NCBI GenBank assembly: GCA_015178975.1 | Contig: WHVD01000011.1 | Location: 1,302,001 to 1,366,000, forward strand | From: Hysterangium stoloniferum | Lineage: Eukaryota; Basidiomycota; Agaricomycetes; Hysterangiales; Hysterangiaceae | Direction: 5' to 3' | DNA: 64,000 nt | Shown here: positions 22,901 through 34,300 of the stretch, piece by piece | Layout: every line of letters starts with the position of its first letter | Position numbering within the stretch: position 1 is the stretch's first letter | Made by a program: the position numbers and the translations under genes | The notes under the pieces: generated by a model | What the model was told of the DNA's origin: nothing | The model's database searches: none | The model's input: only the letters and a program-made list of their open reading frames with translations

Positions 22901-24104
22901 CCGGCCAACTCGATTTGTTGGTCAGGTTGGTGCTATTATTTAATTTTTTACCCCATAATAATGCTTTACAATTTGGTGCCACAGGGTGAAGATTTACAAT
23001 TTACTATAACTCAGGTTCCAGGACTGATAGGAAGTTTTATCATGATACTGATACGGGCTAATCATCAATCTATATAGCCACTGGAACATCATGGTCGTCC
23101 CTGTAACTTTCTCACCCCTCTTTGGACAGGAAATTACCAACGGGCCACAGTTTTCGCATAGAACCGGGGATTTCTCGCATCATCAGTGTCAATCATCGTG
23201 CGTCTACGCCGAATTCCCCCCCAATGCAGGTGCAGGCTGTGGCATCTGCTAGGTCCTACTGTAAAACTCGGACCAGTAGCACGACTGAGATATGCTCCTC
23301 TCAAGGGCTTCCATGTGAATGTTGATAGGCCTACTCACTCCAACGGATTTCAATTGCAAATGCACGTGTGCACTGTTCTACACTAGGCTGCGGAGCTACG
23401 AATATAGATGTGACTTTGACATGCCCCCATCAACAACTGCGGGACTACCATTTCTATAAGTAGTTTATAGATGTGACCTTATTGGAAATATCCAGTCTAC
23501 GAATGCAGTTAGCTTCAAGTTCTCACTTGGGAAATTCTGAGTAATGCATTGCTGGCTTGGCTGATGCCACGGTGGTTCGGAAAACTTTCTTTTGCCATTA
23601 TAAATCAACAGATTTCGCTCGTCACCGCCTTAGCTGTGGTCAAATATGTGAGGATGATGCTAATGAAAGGAATAGGTCTATATTTTAACTTGGTCGATGT
23701 GTGTGTACCATGAGATCGGTTTAGAACAAGGCGAAGATGATATTACATTTGCTGTCGCATTCACATCACACACATTCAGTTCCTAACTTGTGATGTATCC
23801 GCAAAAACGGTTAAGAAGAAAGGAGAATGCGGTGAAGGTACAGTTAGAACTATCGAACAGTTAAGTTACTCGGCGTTATATAAAGTTATGGAGGTCCAAG
23901 GATGACACCAGGGAAAAAACACTGTTTAATGTTAAGGTTGCATGACACTACCGCTAATTGTAAGCGGTGCCTTCAAAAATGCAATTCATTTGTAAAGCTA
24001 AGAGCGTTCCATTCCTATTTTTTAGGACATATTCTGGCTGACTAGAACTACACGACCCCTGAGTCAGGAGTAACTCTGGAAGTCAACTATGGCCACTAAT
24101 TTAT
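22901..24104. other. No gene recognised
   Basis: About 1.2 kb without a supportable gene. Short plus-strand open frames at 22847-23386 are not recognisable and lack a consistent splice pattern. The end of this region should contain the oligoribonuclease polyadenylation signals. Confidence 0.35.
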
Positions 24105-25273
24105 CTACTCGTTACTCCTCTTATTCATCTCGATGAAAACATTCTCCTGGTACCACTTCAATTCTGCGAAAATCGTAAGGACAGAGAAAGCTTGGAAGGA
24201 GACATGCTCACCTTCTATAGATGCTCTGATATCATCAAGCGCCCTGGTATGAATTATGTGACAAAAGAGGATACCGAAAACACCCCAAGACTCACCGGTG
24301 ATTGCTCACAGACTTTGGAACGAGGGTATCTGGGTACCAGCGACGTACCAGCTCCTGGACATCGATGTAATGCATATACGTCAATGGAAATATTATGATT
24401 ATCTTTCACCTTGATCGAGGACACATCTTTGCAAAAAGTCTCAGTGATGTCAGTAAAAAAATTATACAACCAAAACATACCAACTATTCTATAGATAGAC
24501 AATTTAAACTATCAAAGGCCAAGGTCTTATGAGTGTCGATTTTAGTACGAACCTATAATGCAACCAGTCTGGGCAGGTAGATTGAGAACAAGATGATGGC
24601 GAGTTGACGAAATATACCTGTGACCTCACTCATGTGCAGAGCCAGAAAGGACCGATCAGCATGTACACTGTTTCCGGCAAGCACACCCACACGGGGATCT
24701 GGGATCCATTTTTTAATATAAGACAAGACCGACTGTTTAACAAATTCATGAGAGTGAGGAGAATCCAAGCAGGCCTGCGCAAGGCCAGACTTGAAGGAAT
24801 GTTAGCTAGGACGCTAAAACCGACACCTGTCGATTGCTCACGGAACCATGCTGAGCAACACACCAACTATCCATTCTGAAGATAAAATATCAGGCCGGAT
24901 AATCAAAAAAGAAGTCACAACAAACGTGTCAAGGTCTGTTTTGTCTGTTTTTATCACGTAGTGGAGACTTTCATCGCTAGCCCAAGTTGAGAAAACACCA
25001 GTTCGTGATAGAATTAGACTCACACAAGCTCTAAGTCACCATTAGTGATCAAAATAGCAATTTCTACACAAGTATGAATGTTATAACTAATCGGGATATA
25101 CATGACATACCCATTATTTTATTTTTCTGCGGATCGAGGCCAGTCATTTCACAGTCTACCCAAACTAAAGGACCATTTGAAAATCGTAATGGCGTGTGTA
25201 TCAGACGAGACATTTTCCTGGTGATTATAATATCTCCTTTGGACGGCAGATAACGCAGGCTGCGAAATATCAT
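24105..25273 (-). CDS. REX2: Oligoribonuclease / RNA exonuclease (Rex2, REXO2 type), DEDDh family
   Basis: Eleven exons on the minus strand: 25273-25111, 25063-25024, 24976-24926, 24875-24842, 24789-24618, 24568-24553, 24488-24481, 24426-24410, 24354-24296, 24243-24212 and 24163-24105. They give 216 residues, the normal family size. The exonuclease motifs are complete: WVDCEMTGLD, MDSWCVAQHG, AGNSVHADRSFL and HYRIVDVSSIKELVRRWYPD. The enzyme degrades 2-5 nt RNA remnants to mononucleotides; yeast Rex2 acts in mitochondria and RNA maturation. The N terminus (MIFRSLRYLPSKG) is basic, so mitochondrial import is likely, with a second in-frame Met at MSRLIHTPL as a possible cytosolic start. Three consecutive micro-exons of 16, 8 and 17 nt encode the catalytic HYRIVDVSSIK block. 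Confidence 0.95.
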
Positions 25274-26166
25274 GTTGAAATTGGCGCTGACTGCATTTTC
25301 ACACGCTGACTATGTAGTTTATGTAAACCCGACTTGGTGGTAAAATTTCAAGATTATTTATCGATTGATCCAACAATTCAAATGATATTCACTTGGTTAG
25401 TAGTAAAATAAGATGTCGATGAGGATCGGTGAAGGATTGTATGGTGCGAGAGATGGCGAGCCCTGGTAGATGAAACGCACATATTGACCCGAGTCCTTGG
25501 TCTGCCGCGTTGTAGTGGGATTGTAATCATCCGCGCACTGTTAGATTTTTGGGTAAAGCGAGCAGCCGGAGTCGTATAGTGACTGGGGGCACTAATTCTC
25601 ACATTAATTAGCGCTCTTGTTATTAGTATATAAACCCCGTAGTTACGCATGTGACCCCCATGCGTTTATAACCAACAATATTATTCAGACAGGATCGCGC
25701 TTGTCCTCTATAGGTCTGGTCATATTTTCGCTGAAAGGTTAACACGCACGCCGCGGAGGGTGGTTTTGTCATTGAAGTATTAATGAGTTAAATGTTTAAG
25801 TTAAAAAAAAAACGGAGGCCACTGATTGGACGGGACGATGTGCTCCTGAATTCACCAAAGAGATATCAGTACCTGTTCTTATTTAAGAACTAAGCGTGGG
25901 AACAAAAATGAGACAATGTGTCTCGAAATGACACAACAAGTTTTGGTTGATTTAAATCTCTTTCTGAATGTATTATTATATATGCATAGTCTCATAAGAA
26001 AAAGTTTCTCAGTGATTTTATCGACACTGAGAGTACATAGTCATATTGTTTTCTCTTTTTTCAAAGTATAACTCATTATACATATATATTTAATACTATA
26101 CTATTAAGTTATTGGGCCTCAGCTCTTCATTAAATTTGAGTAACAAGTCCTGTCTAAATTGTGAAC
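25274..26166. other. Upstream region of the oligoribonuclease gene, no further gene
   Basis: The first 170 nt (to about 25440) are the promoter region that is also present, inverted, at 21713-21930. A minus-strand open frame at 25378-25650 overlaps this promoter and is unlikely to be real. The remainder is AT-rich and featureless. Confidence 0.4.
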
Positions 26167-26519
26167 ATGGCCACTCTGGATAAGATTAAAGACTATGAAA
26201 TAAGCACTGGGAGTACTTACCAGGTTTTCCTGAAGTTATGCAAGGATAATTAGTTGAGTGCAAGTATGAAAACCATGCTCAAATCACTGAATCAATGGAA
26301 AGTTATAACTGGAGAACTAAACATCCCCACCCAAAAGTTCCTACTAAGGAGGAGCTTGAGATTGAGGAGGCTTGGGAGCATTGTAAGAAAAGGGTTGACA
26401 GTGAAATAATGTTGTGTGTCAAGGATGAACCTAGAGTGGCAATTATGGTCAACAGCAATCCAGTAAGTGCATGGGAAACTTTTAAAATGACATACAGGTC
26501 ATGTTTAGCCAATAGTTGA
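26167..26519 (+). pseudogene. Copia-type gag relic
   Basis: An ATG at 26167 starts MATLDKIKDYEISTGSTYQV, and after a frame break a segment reads LEIEEAWEHCKKRVDSEIML and AWETFKMTYRSCLANS before a stop. This is the pattern of the N-terminal gag region (UBN2 type) of Ty1/Copia elements. No protease, integrase or reverse transcriptase follows; the sequence runs into LTR debris. Confidence 0.6.
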
Positions 26520-26640
26520 GCGACTTTACTTTCAGAGCTCATTGTTAAGATCTAAAGTCTAAAGACAAGGGGGAAGTGATGTTGGAGGGCTGACAGGTAT
26601 TTTGTACTCAACCAGGAGGTTTGGTTCTACAAAACAAGTG

Positions 26641-26680
26641 GAGCTTGGCTTCAACTTATGTGATGCACCCTTGTACAAAC
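26641..26680 (-). mobile_element. LTR fragment carrying the shared core
   Basis: The sequence gagcttggcttcaacttatg is a degenerate minus-strand copy of the LTR core described in the findings. It directly precedes the larger minus-oriented LTR starting at 26681 and probably belongs to an older LTR interrupted by it. Confidence 0.45.
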
Positions 26681-27335
26681 TGTTAGGGTGTTCTGGTATT
26701 TCAAAACAGAGTGGATAGTATGATAGAAGAAGAGATCAACAACTTAGCTCAATTGACTGGAGGGCCAAATTACTAAAGTCATGAGGTAAAGGGTTGTGGC
26801 TTGCTGTTAAGAGTTGTGCATGGAGCTTATTGGAGGGTTTCTGGAGAAACCCACAGGAAAGCTGGTAGGACTTGGCTTCAGCTTACATATAGGCTGTGCC
26901 CTCATGAGATTGTCTTGTCCAATTTCAAATGGGTGGATGGGAATCCTGGGGAGTCTGGGAGGGGTTTGTGGGTTGTGAGGTCAGGGAGTCAACTGTGGGA
27001 AGTCCATGGAAGTCGAGGGGTCGGGCGGAGATGAGTCGGGGGTCGAGATAGATAAGTTGGAGGTCGAGTGATAGATGGGTCGGAGCCTGTGGGCTCTGAC
27101 CAGGTAAAGCGGTGTGTTTCAAAGAGGAGAATAGAGTGGAAAATATACTTGAGATTACTGGGGAGAATCTAAGCTCATTTTCTGACTGGATTGTATGTAC
27201 AACATCTGCCAGACTATATAGACTATGGAATGTATAACATACCAAATCCAGTAATAATGAAAACTAAACTAGCAAACATGAAATGAGATAAGTAAACACC
27301 AAACTTGGTGTTAGGAATGGGACGGAGCGGAGCAG

Positions 27336-27475
27336 AGTCCAAATTGTGACAGGTCATTAAACCATAACGGGAATGGGGTGGGAGTGGAGTCCAAATTGTG
27401 ACAGGTCATTAAACCATAACGGGAATGGGGTGGGAGTGGAGTCCAAATTGTGACAGGTCATTTGACCATAATGGG
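27336..27475. repeat. 52-bp tandem repeat inside the LTR, about 2.7 copies
   Basis: The unit beginning agtccaaattgtgacaggtc repeats at 27336, 27388 and 27440 with few changes. The other LTR copies have one or two versions of this block, so copy number varies between insertions. Confidence 0.75.
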
Positions 27476-29087
27476 AATGGGGCTCAGTTAGAGAGCTGAT
27501 AGGTTGTCCAGGGAGTCCAGTGAACTGGTACTTGGGACAGGGTTGGATATAGACAGGGTTGATATATGCAGGTCCTGGTGGGTATTTTGATGACTGGTGC
27601 ATGAGACACAGAGGGTTGGTGTCACGAATCGAATTTTACTCAATAAGTTGAATAAACAATCGAAGAATATTCAACAATATCGAATAAAGATGCCTCATTC
27701 AATGAAGTATTAATTCGTCCTGTTGATAAAGCATGAGGCAAAGATAGGACACAGAGGCTCACGAATAAATAAGTCAAAGAAGGACTTGGAAAAGTTCGAT
27801 GATTATGTAATACAGTATATAATATAATATAGTACAGGTTTTCTGACTGACTTCCTTCATTCCTATTATTGCCCTTATATACTATATATCATTTACCTAT
27901 GATGATAATATGATATCAAAGTGAAATCATCAATGACATCAACCTGAGACAAGTTGAAGATATTCGAGATTGTCGAAGATATTGTTGAAGAATAGTCGAG
28001 TCGGAAGTTGAAGGAATGTCGAAGAAATATTAAATTGAATATTATCAAAATTTGAGTTTGTGTTATGACCGGACAATCCCGCCGGACTCCGGGCACTAAC
28101 CCGTACGCCCCCACGCGCTACAAGCACCAATCATCTGTTTATAGGATTTCCCGCCTGGACTCCATTACGTCAAGACTCATTACGTTCGACCTCATTACGA
28201 CACATATCAGTACCAGACTTCCCCCGAACTCCGTCTCTGTCTATGTCCATCTTCGTCCCACGCACCAGTCACCGGACCCCGCTTAGAATCCCGTCACCAC
28301 TCTAATCGAGCCCCATTCCCGTTTTAGTCAAATGACCTGTCACGATTTAGGACTCCGCTCCCACTCCGTTTCCTGTTATGGGTTATGCTTTGTCACGATT
28401 CGGACTCCGCTCCGTTCCTAACACCAATTTGGTGTTTACTATTCCCGTTTCATGTTTTGTTAGTTTCGTTTCACCATTACTGGATTTGGTATGTCATTGT
28501 TACGACCGTGTCATAACCCATGTCGCAACCCGATGGTCTCCGAGAATACTACAGTCTATCGATGTTCCAAGTTATTGATCAAGTCATCATTTCGGCAACC
28601 TTCGGAATACCGACACTGACATATACCTTCACGGCGATCAAACCTCATTTACGCCCCTGTCAAAATATACTCTACCATCTGGTTATGCTTTGATACGTCC
28701 CCTTTCATTATGATGATCCGTTTTACTCTATGTTTCACATATGCCCATATATACCTGTAGCCCGTGGACTATTCCCTTTTCTCGTAATCCCGCTCTCGGC
28801 TAAATCTCGGCTTCCGATCTTATCGTAACCTTCCGGTTCCTAGTCAAGCTTATTTGTCAATGCCGTTTTCCGCTCTTCCCTTAGTTAGTAGTTTCTAGAC
28901 GCCGATAACTCGTATATAAGACCCGCTGTAATGTAACTACTAGACAATCAGAATATCAACTTAGAATATCAACTTAGATCAACTTAGATACCCCTCTAAT
29001 TTCCGACTCCATTATCTATTCACGACCACCACATTCCGACTCCCTCCGATTTACGATTCAACCTACATTTACGACCGCAACCTCTAA

Positions 29088-29295
29088 TCTCCGACTGTCT
29101 CGGTCTCCGACTGTCTCGGTCTCCGACTGTCTCGGTCTCCGACTGTCTCGGTCTCCGACTGTCTCGGTCTCCGACTGTCTCGGTCTCCGACTGTCTCGGT
29201 CTCCGACTGTCTCGGTCTCCGACTGTCTCGGTCTCCGACTGTCTCGGTCTCCGACTGTCTCGGTCTCCGACTGTCTCGGTCTCCGACTGTCTCGG
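29088..29295. repeat. 16-bp minisatellite, 13 copies
   Basis: The unit tctccgactgtctcgg repeats 13 times without visible change. It lies inside the innermost LTR and abuts a 23-bp array that begins with the same tctccgact. Confidence 0.95.
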
Positions 29296-29926
29296 TCTCC
29301 GACTCTCTCTCTTCTCAGTCTCCGACTCTCTCTCTTCTCAGTCTCCGACTCTCTCTCTTCTCAGTCTCCGACTCTCTCTCTTCTCAGTCTCCGACTCTCT
29401 CTCTTCTCAGTCTCCGACTCTCTCTCTTCTCAGTCTCCGACTCTCTCTCTTCTCAGTCTCCGACTCTCTCTCTTCTCAGTCTCCGACTCTCTCTCTTCTC
29501 AGTCTCCGACTCTCTCTCTTCTCAGTCTCCGACTCTCTCTCTTCTCAGTCTCCGACTCTCTCTCTTCTCAGTCTCCGACTCTCTCTCTTCTCAGTCTCCG
29601 ACTCTCTCTCTTCTCAGTCTCCGACTCTCTCTCTTCTCAGTCTCCGACTCTCTCTCTTCTCAGTCTCCGACTCTCTCTCTTCTCAGTCTCCGACTCTCTC
29701 TCTTCTCAGTCTCCGACTCTCTCTCTTCTCAGTCTCCGACTCTCTCTCTTCTCAGTCTCCGACTCTCTCTCTTCTCAGTCTCCGACTCTCTCTCTTCTCA
29801 GTCTCCGACTCTCTCTCTTCTCAGTCTCCGACTCTCTCTCTTCTCAGTCTCCTCTCTCTCTTCTCAGTCTCCGACTCTCTCTCTTCTCAGTCTCCGACTC
29901 TCTCAGCCTCCGACTCTTGGTCTCTG
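29296..29926. repeat. 23-bp minisatellite, about 27 copies
   Basis: The unit tctccgactctctctcttct plus cag repeats almost perfectly, with a shortened unit near 29850 and degenerate units at the end. It shares its first 9 nt with the preceding 16-bp array, so one array probably arose from the other. Confidence 0.93.
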
Positions 29927-30756
29927 ACCCCTCAACCCAACCCTCAACTTATCCTTCGGTTTCCGATCGGTAGTTTACCGAGAGGTTTACTTGACAGGAC
30001 TAGTTTTCGCCTGCCCGAAACTTAAGGACACCTGACGGTAACTTGCGAGGGCGCAGCACATAAGCTGAAGCCAAGTCCTTCTGTTCGGTCCCTGTCGGCC
30101 AGCCGACATCCGTCAGTTTCTGCTCTTAACAGTCATTCACTCCATGGTCTATATAAACTGGCAGATGTTGTACATACAATCCAGTCAGAAAATTAGCTTA
30201 GATTCCCCCCAGTAATCTAATAATATTTTCCGCTCTAAAACCTTACTCAATTCACATCGCTCGCACTAGTCGGAGCCCACGGGCTCCAGCACATCTACCT
30301 CTCTCAACCAACTTGACTCACGACCCACGACCCCCGACCTACGACCCACGACCTCCGACTTACGACCTACGACCCACAAACCCCACCCGGACTCCCCGGG
30401 ATCCCCATCCGTCCATTTGAAATTGGACAACACAATCTAGCGAGGGCGCAGCCTATAAGCTGAAGCCAAGTCCTACCGGATATCCTGCGGGTTTCTCCAG
30501 AAACCCGGCCTGTGTGTGTATCCTAACAGTTTGTACATTCGTGACAGTTGGGCATAGACAGGTTTGACATCCAGGTACTGGCAGGTTGTCTGGTCATGAA
30601 CTTTGACCTGGTGGGTATAAGAGTCGGGTGCATATAAGGCAGGGTCCAGATTCTGGTGGGTTCTCCAGTTAGCTGTAACCCGGTATAGAGAGTCAGATGC
30701 ATGTAGGATGGGTTCTGGAGCCTGGTGGGTTTTCTGGTCCTAACACAACCCCTGTA

Positions 30757-31105
30757 TGTTAAAACTGCCTCCACTGTCTCCAAAACCTTCTGGAACCTTC
30801 TAGAACCTTCTAGAAGCTTCCAGCATGTTCCAGGGTATTCCCAGTTCATTTCCCATGACAGCTGTCAATCAGCTGTCACTTTGTATTCCAGCTGTCAATC
30901 AGCTGTCAGTTTCCATTCAAGCTGTCAATCAGCTGTCACTTATGACAGCTGTCAACCAGCTGTCAACCAGCTGTCACTTGTGACAGCTGACAAGCCTACT
31001 GATGTATAACATATATAAGCTTGTAGTTAGTGACCTGAATAGTAACAACTTTCCTCAGACTTGTGTGTGTCACGTGTCACAGTAAGTCACAGGTCACTTT
31101 TAACA
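30757..31105 (+). repeat. 5' LTR of the Copia element
   Basis: 349 bp, no difference from the 3' LTR found by reading. It contains seven or more copies of the CAGCTGTCA motif between about 30858 and 30980 and a TATA-like element near 31010. Confidence 0.93.
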
Positions 31106-31347
31106 GGTTATGGGCCCCGCGCTCTAAGCGCTCTAGTACAGTATAACGTTTTGCAAACTCGCTTCTTTTGAGTAAGTTTCAGCCTATACTTTTATATTCC
31201 CCTGCCAGGCCCAGCCTTATTGCTGTTGCTAGTAGGGAGGAACTTGTACGCCACTAAGGCTGAGTTTCCCTCGAGACTACCGTCTGGACCTCGAGTTAAA
31301 TACCTTTTTTCTCAACTTCTTTGCGAGTTTGCTCTGTCTATACTACA

Positions 31348-34300
31348 ATGTCATCTTCCATCCCCCAATTCCCTAAACTCAACTCTCATAACTACAACAC
31401 CTGGTCTGGTGAGATGCAGGCTTGGCTTCGTGCCCAGGGTGTCTGGCGCATTGTTGAGGCCACCTCCATTGCACCTGCACTATCCTCATCTCCCACAGAG
31501 GCCCAGCAAACTGCATTTGATGCTTGGGCTCTCAAGTCAGACAAAGCAGCAGGTTGGATGTACTTGAGTGTTGAGGATGATCAAAAGATTCATCTTAAAG
31601 GGATTGAGGGTGATCCGGTCAAGATGTGGACCAGTCTGTGTGATGTACACTTGCAGAAGCGCCCTGGCATGCGCTTCAATGCGTATGATGATCTTTTCTC
31701 CATCAGAAAGGAAGAGAATGAGAATTTGCAAACTCTGATGAATCGGGTGGATCTAGCCATCCGTGCCATCCAGGATCTGCGCCCATTGAATTTTGATCTT
31801 GCCAAACTTGATGAGGAACTTGCATCAATGGCAATGATCAGGGCACTTCCTGAGCAGTTTGACAACTTTGCCTCTTCTCTCCTTCTGATGGACAAGCTGG
31901 ACAAGGCTACTATCCAACAAGCTTTTGTCACAGAAGAGTCACAACGCCGTCATCGGGCTTCACAAGCTCCTGCAGTTGCATCTGCACTTACTGTAAAGGG
32001 CAATGCATCCACTGCATTTCTCAAATGTACTTTCTGCTCTATGACCAACCATACTATGGACAAGTGTCATCGCTTCATTAAGAAGCAGCAGGAAGCACAG
32101 GAGAGTGTCCTTACCAATCGTGCTAAAGGGAAGAAGAAGCCAAATAGGCCTCAGAAGACAATGTCTCAGAACAATGTTGAATATACTGGAAATGCACTTG
32201 CTTTCTCCTCATCCGATTCCTCCACCCTGCAGAATGGTTCTGACTATGATTGGCTTGCTGATACAGGTGCTAGTAGTCATATGACTCCTCATAGTCATTG
32301 GCTGCGTAACTACACACCATTATGTGTCCCAATCAAGTTAGCAGATCATACTGTTATCTACTCTGCAGGAGTTGGTTCTGTGGTATTCAACCCAGTTATA
32401 AATGGAAGGAAATCGCGATCTGTGGAGCTTACAAGAGTTTTGCATGTACCACAACTGCGCAGTAACCTACTGTCTTGTCTTTATCTCACAAGGCACAAAG
32501 GACTACTCATACACATTGATCGAACAACCATGCATTTCAAACTCTCTGGCCAGACTTTGTTTACAGCCAGAGTTACTGCACAGAATGCAGGCATCCTCAA
32601 TGGTGCCACTGCACCTATTATTGAGCAAGCTGGTGCTGCCTCCACTCTTCCCTTTGATATCAATCTCTGGCATCGCCGTCTTGGACATCACAGCTATGCT
32701 GATGTCCAGAAGATGATCAGAGAAGGATTGGTGGTTGGCTTAAACCTTGACTCAAAGGAACAACCTGATCCCATCTGTGAACCTTGCCTTGCTGGCAAAA
32801 TGACTGCCAATCCATTTCCTACCTCACCAAGTCAATCTCAGACACCACTTGAGCTTATTCATAGTGATCTACATGGACCACTTCCTGTGCAAACAACTGA
32901 GGGTTATCACTACTGGATCACCTTTATTGATGATTGTACTAAGTTGCGAGCTGTTCTGTTCTTAAAACGGAAGAGTGATGCATTTGAAGCATTCAGGAGA
33001 TACAAAGCTTATGCTGAGAATCTTCTGGGTTGCAAGGTCAAAGCTCTGCAGGATGACAAAGGGGGTGAATACATGTCAAATGCTTTCATCAAGTTTACAG
33101 ATGAATGTGGAATAGCACGCCGTCATACTACTCGTAATCGCCCTCAACAAAATGGAGTTGCAGAACGAGCCAATCGTACCTTGGCTGATCATGTCACTGC
33201 CATGATGCATGAAGCGCGTATGCCTGCCTCATTCTGGAACCATGCTGTGGCATCTTATGTCTATGTATGGAATCGTCTGCCTACTGCACCATTGCCTAAA
33301 ACTACACCCTATGAGCAATGGTACAAGCAGAAACCAGATGTGAGCAACTTGCGAGTGTGGGGGTGTACTGCCTATGTTTACATTCAAAAGGACAAAAGGA
33401 AGTCACTTCAGTCACACATGGAGAAATGCCTCTTTCTAGGCTATCCTGTGGGATACAAAGGTTGGCAATTCTACAACCCTGTTACAAAGAAGTTTATCAT
33501 CTCTGAACGGGCTGTATTTGATGAACGCCACTTTCCTGGTCTATCTACTACTGGACCAATGCCTAATATTAGGCTTTTCCCAAATATACCAAACTCTGAC
33601 ATTCCTTTATTTGTGCCAGAAGTAGAGGGGGATAATGATATTTCTGTCCTTCCTACTCATATTCCTGCACCTCCTGCTTATATTCCTGCACCTCCTGTTC
33701 AGATTCCTGCACTTCCTGAACCCATTCAACTACCTCCTCCACCTGCACCAGAACCACAGCTTCGTCGCTCTCAGCGTGTTCCAAAGCAACCTGGTGAATG
33801 GTGGAAGGTACAACCAGCTCCAGCTCTAGCTGAAGATGATGATGAGGACATTGATTATGAGGAAGTACAGTTTGTTGGAACAGCTTCAACTGCTGATCCA
33901 CAAAACTACAAGCAGGCTATGAAAGGTGATGATGCAGATAAATGGCAAGAGGCTATCAATGCAGAGTACAATACACTGGTAGAAAACAAGACATGGGAAC
34001 TTGTTGACCTCCCAGTTGGTGCAAAGGCAATTGGTTCTGGTTGGGTGTTTAAAGTCAAACACAATGCAGATGGCACCATTGAGCGTTATAAAGCTCGTCT
34101 TGTTGCCAAAGGATACTCACAACGTCCTGGCATTGACTACAATGAAGTGTTTGCACCTACTTTTAGACCTGCAACTCTGCGTTTGATTCTGGCCCTAGCT
34201 GCCATTGAAGACATGGACTTGCGCTCTGTTGATATTTCTGCCGCTTTCACTCATGGTGACCTTGATGAGACAATCTATATGAGACAACCTGAAGGCTTCC

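Larger units (their letters stand above)
28498..30131 (+). mobile_element. Solo LTR, TGTTACGACC...CTCTTAACA type, innermost of the nest
   Basis: Flanked by perfect 5-bp duplications gtcat (28493-28497 and 30132-30136). It contains two minisatellites (29088-29295 and 29296-29926) that make up about half its length, and the shared core at 30045-30078. Related in its ends and core to the LTRs at 37202-39647 and 40083-40626. Confidence 0.88.
28061..30528 (+). mobile_element. Solo LTR, TGTTATGACC...TATCCTAACA type, interrupted
   Basis: Flanked by perfect 5-bp duplications gtttg (28056-28060 and 30529-30533). It carries a TATA-like CTATATAAAC at about 30150, the stem-loop at 30274-30289 and the core at 30441-30473. 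It is homologous to the LTRs at 41090-41903 (-) and 59787-60860 (+). It is interrupted by another LTR at 28498-30131; without it and its duplicated target the LTR would be about 830 bp. Confidence 0.88.
27620..30546. mobile_element. Solo LTR, TGTCACGAAT...ATTCGTGACA type, interrupted
   Basis: Left part 27620-28060, right part 30534-30546, flanked by perfect 5-bp target duplications gttgg (27615-27619 and 30547-30551). Termini are the inverted pair TGTCACGAAT / ATTCGTGACA. It is inserted in the old LTR (26681-30745) and is itself interrupted by the LTR at 28061-30528. A related copy lies at 58759. No internal coding region is present. Confidence 0.85.
26681..30745 (-). mobile_element. Old solo LTR, host of three nested insertions
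   Basis: Starts TGTTAGGGTG and ends CCTAACA, minus orientation, split by the insertion at 27620-30551. The left part matches the solo LTR at 41090 over the core, the stem-loop, the AATCTAAGCTCATTTTCTGAC block and the TTGGTGTTAGGAATGGGA block. The right part (30552-30745) resumes with homologous sequence. Possible 5-bp flanks are caaac and caacc (one mismatch). About 110 nt near the left end do not match other copies. Confidence 0.65.

Noticed and set aside
24481-24508. Alternative reading of the oligoribonuclease in which an exon KLSIYRIV replaces the catalytic His by Ile
   Set aside because: It needed a weak donor (gtcaca) and left the protein one residue short. The model with a 16-nt exon (DWLHYR) plus an 8-nt exon keeps phase, uses better sites and restores the His.
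29088-29926. Regular short repeats that could suggest a CRISPR-like array
   Set aside because: Units are strictly tandem without unique spacers and sit inside an LTR of a eukaryotic genome.
33653-33901. Minus-strand frame with Gln/Glu/Val repeats
   Set aside because: Antisense shadow of the Pro-rich linker of the Copia polyprotein.
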